Below the pieces are notes generated by a model. It worked only from the letters and a program-made list of their open reading frames with translations, ran no database searches and was not told the origin of the DNA. From the NCBI GenBank assembly GCA_911728455.2, contig OU452225.1, positions 5,036,325 to 5,100,324 on the forward strand: a stretch of DNA of 64,000 bases, given 5' to 3'. The stretch is from Marthasterias glacialis. Lineage: Eukaryota > Echinodermata > Asteroidea > Forcipulatida > Asteriidae. The translations under genes and the position numbers were made by a program. Of the stretch, positions 61,301 through 64,000 are shown piece after piece (the stretch's first letter is position 1; each line of letters begins with the position of its first letter).

Positions 61301-63209
61301 CTCTTTTTGTTCCTGCTGATTTGTTTAATAGTAAAGCAATGTTTAAGACTCACCAGTCTCCCCTGTAGTGACTGAGATAGAGGTTTCTGGTCCAGCACCA
61401 ATCTCATTCCATGCCTTGATGTACACAGTGTAACTAGAGAATGGCAGTAAGCCACTTGATATTATCAAATTGTCTGCATATAAATCTGTAAGAATAATAA
61501 AAATTGAATAGTAATAACAGGCATTTATTAAAATAAAATACCCTACTTTCTTACCACCTCCTTGATAAGAATTTCATGAAACCATCTCAACTCCTTAGGA
61601 GTATGCAGCGCAGTGTAACCAATTTGGCACAAAGGTAACTTTAGAATCAGTGATACCACGTATATACCAACAACATCTTCAAAACTTTTAGTTTACAAAA
61701 AAGAAGATGCTCAATCGCAAACTTTCATTTCTTTGACCTCTGACTTAATCTTGAACACTGTTTTGACTCTACAAGTTTGAAATTCTCATTCCTTGTAAAA
61801 CTAGAACTGTACCACTGTTTGTTTATGAAGATGCTAATCTCTAGGCTTTAAATTATGAGTATGTGGACGCTTAAGGATAAACGATTAACATATAAAACTC
61901 AGTGAAAATCTACATAAGATTGGTAATAAATTTTGACTTAAGTTCTGGTGGCTAAGTCATCGGGATGTGGGTTTGAATCCCGGTCATGACACTTGTGTCC
62001 TTGAGCAAGATGCTTTACTACATGTATAATTGCTTCCCTTCACCCAGGGGTATAAATGGGTACCTGGGAGGGTAGAGGTTGATATTGTGGTGCATCAAGT
62101 TTGGTTATGGCTGTAGCTATCAGCTGATGCAGGGACCTAGCCAGTAGCTGTAGCCAAAAGTCATTGTGTCAAACAGCTCTTGAGCATCCTTGAAAATGGC
62201 TTTGGCTAAAGTTACATAAGCCATGATGTTACAACGTCACCTTTGAGGGTAGTCTAGATGTAAGACGCTACTCCTTTATCGTACTAACACGCTCGCCTAC
62301 CCGCTGTTTAAATTCAACTCACCAATAGCGGGCGCCACTCTTGTATGTTCCACAAACCTGACTTGGCCCATGAACAGCCCCTGTGGGGTTGTGAAAATAG
62401 GGCCCACGAGCATAGACGAGTGAGTAATAGAATAGTGCAGTGATCGTGTAACAAGGATCTGCAAATAATGTCTTGCAGCAAGACTACTTTAAGAGATGCA
62501 TGGTGACAGCAGACTAATTGGATAAAACTATTTAGTGTCTGAAACTAAACTCTGCTCTTCTCCTGAAGACGAGCAAGGTATACTGTTGAAAATGTCGAGA
62601 CCACATCGGCTCTTTTCAGAGCCACCACTCCTCCTAAAAGAGATTTTTACATGGTTGTACCCGAAAAATTTTACTAGTTTACTAGTTATAGGTTCCTACA
62701 GTTGCTATGTCTTACAAGACCTGTACCTGATGTTACTTCAACTCGTTGTGGAGCATCTTCCTGACACTGGTCTTGATTGGTCAGTTTGTATGTAACTTGG
62801 TAACGCTCTACTGCACAGAGATTGCTGACAAACTTCCAAGCTAGATGAATCTCAGATGGGAGGGCGGATGGTGATACATCACGAAACAGAGTCACAACTG
62901 CTGGAACTATCGTACACACATTTATAAACAGAAGTATGAATACTTGTATAGCAATTACATCCTCACAGATTTACACTTATTTTGGTTTTATTTGTTTGAT
63001 TTTTTTTTAAACTTGTTTTTCTAATTTAACCATTTTTCATAACACTTTTTCATATCGAGGCAAAAATTTCACTGAGAAAAATATGTCATGGACTGAAAAA
63101 CCCAAGTCGAAGGAGGTGAGAAGTAGGAATAATATTGTCCAACCAGGAATTGATTTACCTTCACAAGATGTTGCGCAATTCAAACCACCGAAGCCAGCGC
63201 CACAACTAT
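46221..63209 (-). CDS. Receptor tyrosine kinase, EGF-FN3x4-TM-kinase, Tie-like (16 exons, 5' end outside)
   Basis: The 16 exons, all listed separately, join in consistent phases and give about 835 residues. The order is the last part of an EGF-like module ([14 protein letters not shown]), four FN3 domains, a transmembrane helix ([20 protein letters not shown]), a juxtamembrane region with YEPV and YEDV possible SH2-docking sites, and a full tyrosine kinase. The kinase has GNGQFGEV (P-loop), AAIKKLK (catalytic Lys), FLKEFKTM (helix C Glu), [39 protein letters not shown] and [12 protein letters not shown]. No key residue is missing. EVYVKKTM in Tie2 resembles DVYVQTSK here, and EGF followed by FN3 is the Tie order, but RET and FGFR share much of this. 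It acts at the plasma membrane; the ligand is unknown. The C-terminus is uncertain: the last exon either reads to TAA at 46221-46223 or splices at a gtaaga just before. Confidence 0.85.
46601..46697 (-). CDS. RTK exon: kinase G-helix
   Basis: [20 protein letters not shown] then [11 protein letters not shown]. Donor gtaaga, phase 2. Confidence 0.9.
46798..46838 (-). CDS. RTK exon: kinase F-helix
   Basis: 41 nt: [13 protein letters not shown]. Acceptor atatacag, donor gtaag, phase 1. Confidence 0.9.
46929..47020. mobile_element. fragment of the tagaccttatgca MITE
   Basis: tagacctcatgcgtctgaca and agcgccctcaatgaggtcaa match the end of 52768-52940. Confidence 0.55.
47141..47211 (-). CDS. RTK exon: activation segment
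   Basis: [20 protein letters not shown] then KSDV, donor gtaaga, phase 2. Confidence 0.9.
47458..47700 (-). mobile_element. tRNA-Leu SINE, second 3' variant
   Basis: On the minus strand: gagcggtctagtgcactgga, gtcaagtcgcattggc, then ggtacctgagagggcagaga and ccaggagctgag-like end. In a kinase intron. Confidence 0.8.
47875..47988 (-). CDS. RTK exon: catalytic loop and DFG
   Basis: [20 protein letters not shown] then [18 protein letters not shown]. 38 codons, phase 0 at both ends. Confidence 0.93.
48100..48215 (-). mobile_element. tRNA-derived SINE (Lys/Asn-like head)
   Basis: Minus-strand copy of the element at 11190: gatagctcagttggtagagc, ggttcaaatcctgatccagt, aatttttctttgttcaccc. Confidence 0.8.
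48563..48729 (-). CDS. RTK exon: kinase hinge, before a GC-AG intron
   Basis: [20 protein letters not shown] then [19 protein letters not shown]. The donor is gcaagt (48562 downward), not GT. Only this junction keeps the frame with the next exon. Confidence 0.88.
48867..48977 (-). CDS. RTK exon: kinase helix C region
   Basis: [20 protein letters not shown] then VLGACQHE. Donor gtaagc, phase 1 at both ends. Confidence 0.9.
49706..49723. repeat. poly-G run
   Basis: About 18 consecutive G. Similar poly-C runs lie near 22057, 28543 and 30620. Confidence 0.9.
50015..50340. repeat. diverged direct duplication (~195-bp period)
   Basis: cctctagaagatggttatat and gttcagataaatattttgaa at about 50038 recur at about 50233, with aaaagttacac and ccctagggtact following in both. 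Confidence 0.75.
50725..51037 (-). CDS. RTK exon: juxtamembrane and kinase P-loop
   Basis: [30 protein letters not shown], then [13 protein letters not shown] and AAIKKLK. Acceptor atatcag, donor gtatgt, phase 1. Confidence 0.9.
52480..52661 (-). CDS. RTK exon: transmembrane segment
   Basis: A Thr/Pro stalk, then [20 protein letters not shown] and the basic RLRKQRRQQ. Acceptor ttctgaag, donor gtgagt, phase 0. Confidence 0.88.
52768..52940. mobile_element. MITE with TAGACCTTATGCA ends
   Basis: TAGACCTTATGCACTTGACG at the left and the complement ending ATAAGGTCTA at the right. Other copies: 57181-57347 and a fragment at 46929. Confidence 0.8.
53431..53793. mobile_element. 363-bp TTAA MITE
   Basis: The ends are AGGTAGAATACAGGA and the near complement tcctgtattttacct, each next to TTAA (53427-53430 and 53794-53797). 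Confidence 0.85.
54432..54682 (-). mobile_element. tRNA-Leu-derived SINE, near full length
   Basis: On the minus strand: agtgtcgtggccgagcggtc, tagtgcactggactcaagct, gtgtccttaaccattgttgc, then the ...gtttgccctggtgtttctgg end. In an intron between RTK exons. Confidence 0.88.
54850..55090. repeat. unclassified repeat-like stretch
   Basis: ggaagccggttgcagagttc and tggagctgtgtatgagaatg resemble a repeat I recall from marine invertebrate genomes. No second copy in this window. Confidence 0.35.
55174..55461 (-). CDS. RTK exon: FN3 domain 4
   Basis: Whole FN3: [49 protein letters not shown]. Donor gtgagt, phase 1. Confidence 0.9.
55632..55832 (-). mobile_element. tRNA-Leu SINE, diverged
   Basis: On the minus strand: ttgtcgtggccgagtgatct, agagcggtggactcaagttc, B box-like gatttgaatcc, then ctccacccaggggtaaaaat. 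Confidence 0.75.
56288..56460 (-). CDS. RTK exon: FN3 domain 3, second half
   Basis: Acceptor gtttatag, [29 protein letters not shown], donor gtgagt. It ends in phase 1. Confidence 0.85.
56638..57095. repeat. dispersed ~450-bp repeat, copy 2
   Basis: Colinear with 12950-13440. The chance 114-codon open frame here is part of the repeat. Confidence 0.65.
57181..57347. mobile_element. MITE with TAGACCTTATGCA ends, inverted copy
   Basis: tagaccttatgcattgatgt to ctcaaatgacgtcatgtgta. Reverse orientation relative to 52768. Confidence 0.75.
57355..57860. repeat. dispersed repeat shared with 15843-16190
   Basis: It contains gcacctgtgcaaaaggttgt, caaatgacaaggatct and cactctgagccactcaatat. Block order differs from the other copy. 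Confidence 0.55.
57930..58053 (-). CDS. RTK exon: FN3 domain 3, first half
   Basis: Acceptor ttaacag, then [15 protein letters not shown] and [10 protein letters not shown], donor gtaaat. It ends in phase 2. Confidence 0.85.
58095..58226. mobile_element. 132-bp hairpin MITE
   Basis: gggaataaaagagtggtgac at the left pairs with gaatcactactcttttattccc-type sequence at the right. The inner arms contain aacggccgt. Confidence 0.8.
59343..59476. mobile_element. hairpin MITE (ttatcacac family), diverged
   Basis: ttatcacacaagcgccagtg and gaatacggaaaaaatatagc to cgcgcatgtgataa. Relative of 30237-30364. Confidence 0.65.
59906..60196 (-). CDS. RTK exon: FN3 domain 2
   Basis: Whole FN3 in one 97-codon exon: [38 protein letters not shown]. 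Acceptor atcttgcag, donor gtaag. Confidence 0.9.
61354..61485 (-). CDS. RTK exon: FN3 domain 1, second half
   Basis: Acceptor tcttacag, then [20 protein letters not shown], donor gtgagt. Phase 1 at both ends. Confidence 0.85.
61935..62110 (+). mobile_element. tRNA-Leu SINE, second 3' variant
   Basis: gggtttgaatcccggtcatg, acacttgtgtccttgagcaa, cacccaggggtataaatggg. A 3' fragment in the other orientation is at about 61576-61615. Confidence 0.75.
62530..62655. repeat. repeat shared with the hairpin at 63440-63605
   Basis: agcaaggtatactgttgaaa and tcggctcttttcagagccac resemble agcatactgtccaaaatgtt and tcggtttcttcgaaaccaca. Confidence 0.55.
62727..62906 (-). CDS. RTK exon: FN3 domain 1, first half
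   Basis: Acceptor acgatag, [20 protein letters not shown] then HLAWKF and YQVTYKL, donor gtacag. Phase 1. Confidence 0.8.
63159..63209 (-). CDS. RTK exon: end of EGF-like module
   Basis: 51 nt, phase 1 at both ends: acceptor attgcag, [17 protein letters not shown], donor gtaaat. Cysteine spacing is that of the last half of an EGF repeat. Confidence 0.75.
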
Positions 63210-63439
63210 CTGCAATACGAGTAAACGGACACGATAAAAGCAAAACAAAAACATTTAAATGAATGAATAAAACAACAAATTGATCAACTCTTCAGTTTTA
63301 TGTTTAATGTTTCATAAAATTTGTTATCTCACAATAATGGTTCTCTTCCTGGGTGAGAAAATGAAGTATGCGGGCCATACAAATCACCAGTTAACCATCA
63401 AGTTAAATTCCTCCCCTCTTGATAGTAGACCAATTACAA

Positions 63440-63605
63440 CTTGCTTTTGAGTGTGTGTGGTTTTGAAGAAACTGGTGGACTAAAACTTTTGGGTAGTATA
63501 CTCTGTCTGTCGTCAGGAAACTGTCTCCTGGCGACAGACTGAGCATACTGTCCAAAATGTTGAGTACATCGGTTTCTTCGAAACCACACACACTCAAAAG
63601 AGAGT
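63440..63605. mobile_element. hairpin MITE
   Basis: cttttgagtgtgtgtggttt with tgaagaaac at the left pairs with gtttcttcgaaaccacacac with actcaaaag at the right. The loop is near ctgtcgtcaggaaactgtct. Confidence 0.75.
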
Positions 63606-64000
63606 TTATCCTACATGGTGTAACCGCAAAACCAAACCTTATTGTCTATCCACCATGCTAACCTTCAAATCTGATTTATACAACTTGATTAGCTTAAGAA
63701 TGCTTGTCTTCTACTGGTCTTAAAGTTCCACAATTGCTTAGCAATCTGCAACTTCAACAGCTTAAGAACTCAAATTGTTATGCAAATTGCTTAATTTTAT
63801 TCAAATTTTAAAAGGAAGACTCTCTTGTGTTCATATTTTCTGTTGTGATGCAAGGATGAGAAATCAGCCGCTAAATGCTGCATACTATAGACCTGATACC
63901 CAACAGTTAAAGTCAAGAACAGTATAAAGACATAGGTGTATATTGAGAGATTTTTTAAGTTCAAAAGAAACAATGTCCTAAAGAGAGTTGTGATAATTAT
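63606..64000. other. no gene recognised; probable RTK intron
   Basis: The exon at 63159-63209 needs at least one more upstream exon. None is visible to the window end. Confidence 0.4.

Overview
This is eukaryotic, almost certainly animal, nuclear DNA. Intron-split genes with GT-AG introns sit in a sea of SINEs, MITEs (miniature inverted-repeat transposable elements) and larger transposons. The host genes (plasminogen receptor PLGRKT, a receptor tyrosine kinase with EGF and fibronectin III modules, a type I membrane receptor) and the repeat style (tRNA-derived SINEs, TTAA and hAT MITEs, TGTACATG-rich DNA) suggest a marine invertebrate deuterostome. An echinoderm, perhaps a sea star, is my best guess. 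The species is inference.

Layout. Bases 1-335 hold the start of a broken piggyBac transposase. About 1.2-7.5 kb is one large DNA transposon with ~370-bp inverted repeats. It encodes a two-part protein (4403-6685 and 2067-4343, minus) with two CxxC/HxxC zinc motifs, an XPG/FEN1-like nuclease core and a C-terminal CXC cysteine domain; I call it Academ-like. About 7.5-12.3 kb is MITE and minisatellite ground. A complete four-exon PLGRKT gene (151 aa) lies on the minus strand at 12346-15739, and its 3' end abuts a 601-bp MITE. About 16-21.2 kb is dominated by one foldback family, including a near-perfect 1025-bp palindrome at 17721-18745 with a 9-bp target duplication.

The 3' five exons of a plus-strand single-pass membrane receptor lie at 21504-32195. 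Its ectodomain has fibronectin III or cytokine-receptor-like modules and its cytoplasmic tail is short. Long introns and the following 32-41 kb carry SINEs and MITEs. A broken Bel/Pao LTR retrotransposon lies at about 41.2-44.7 kb and is interrupted by one arm of the foldback family. The last 18 kb (46221-63209, minus) contains 16 exons of a Tie/RET/FGFR-group receptor tyrosine kinase: the end of an EGF-like module, four FN3 domains, a transmembrane helix and a full kinase domain. All intron phases agree, and one intron inside the kinase domain is of the GC-AG type. The 5' exons of the kinase gene lie beyond the window, and those of the membrane receptor were not found.

How the genes relate. 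PLGRKT and the plus-strand receptor diverge from the 16-21 kb repeat block. The receptor and the kinase gene converge on the 32-46 kb block. Nothing links the three functionally, except that all are membrane proteins.
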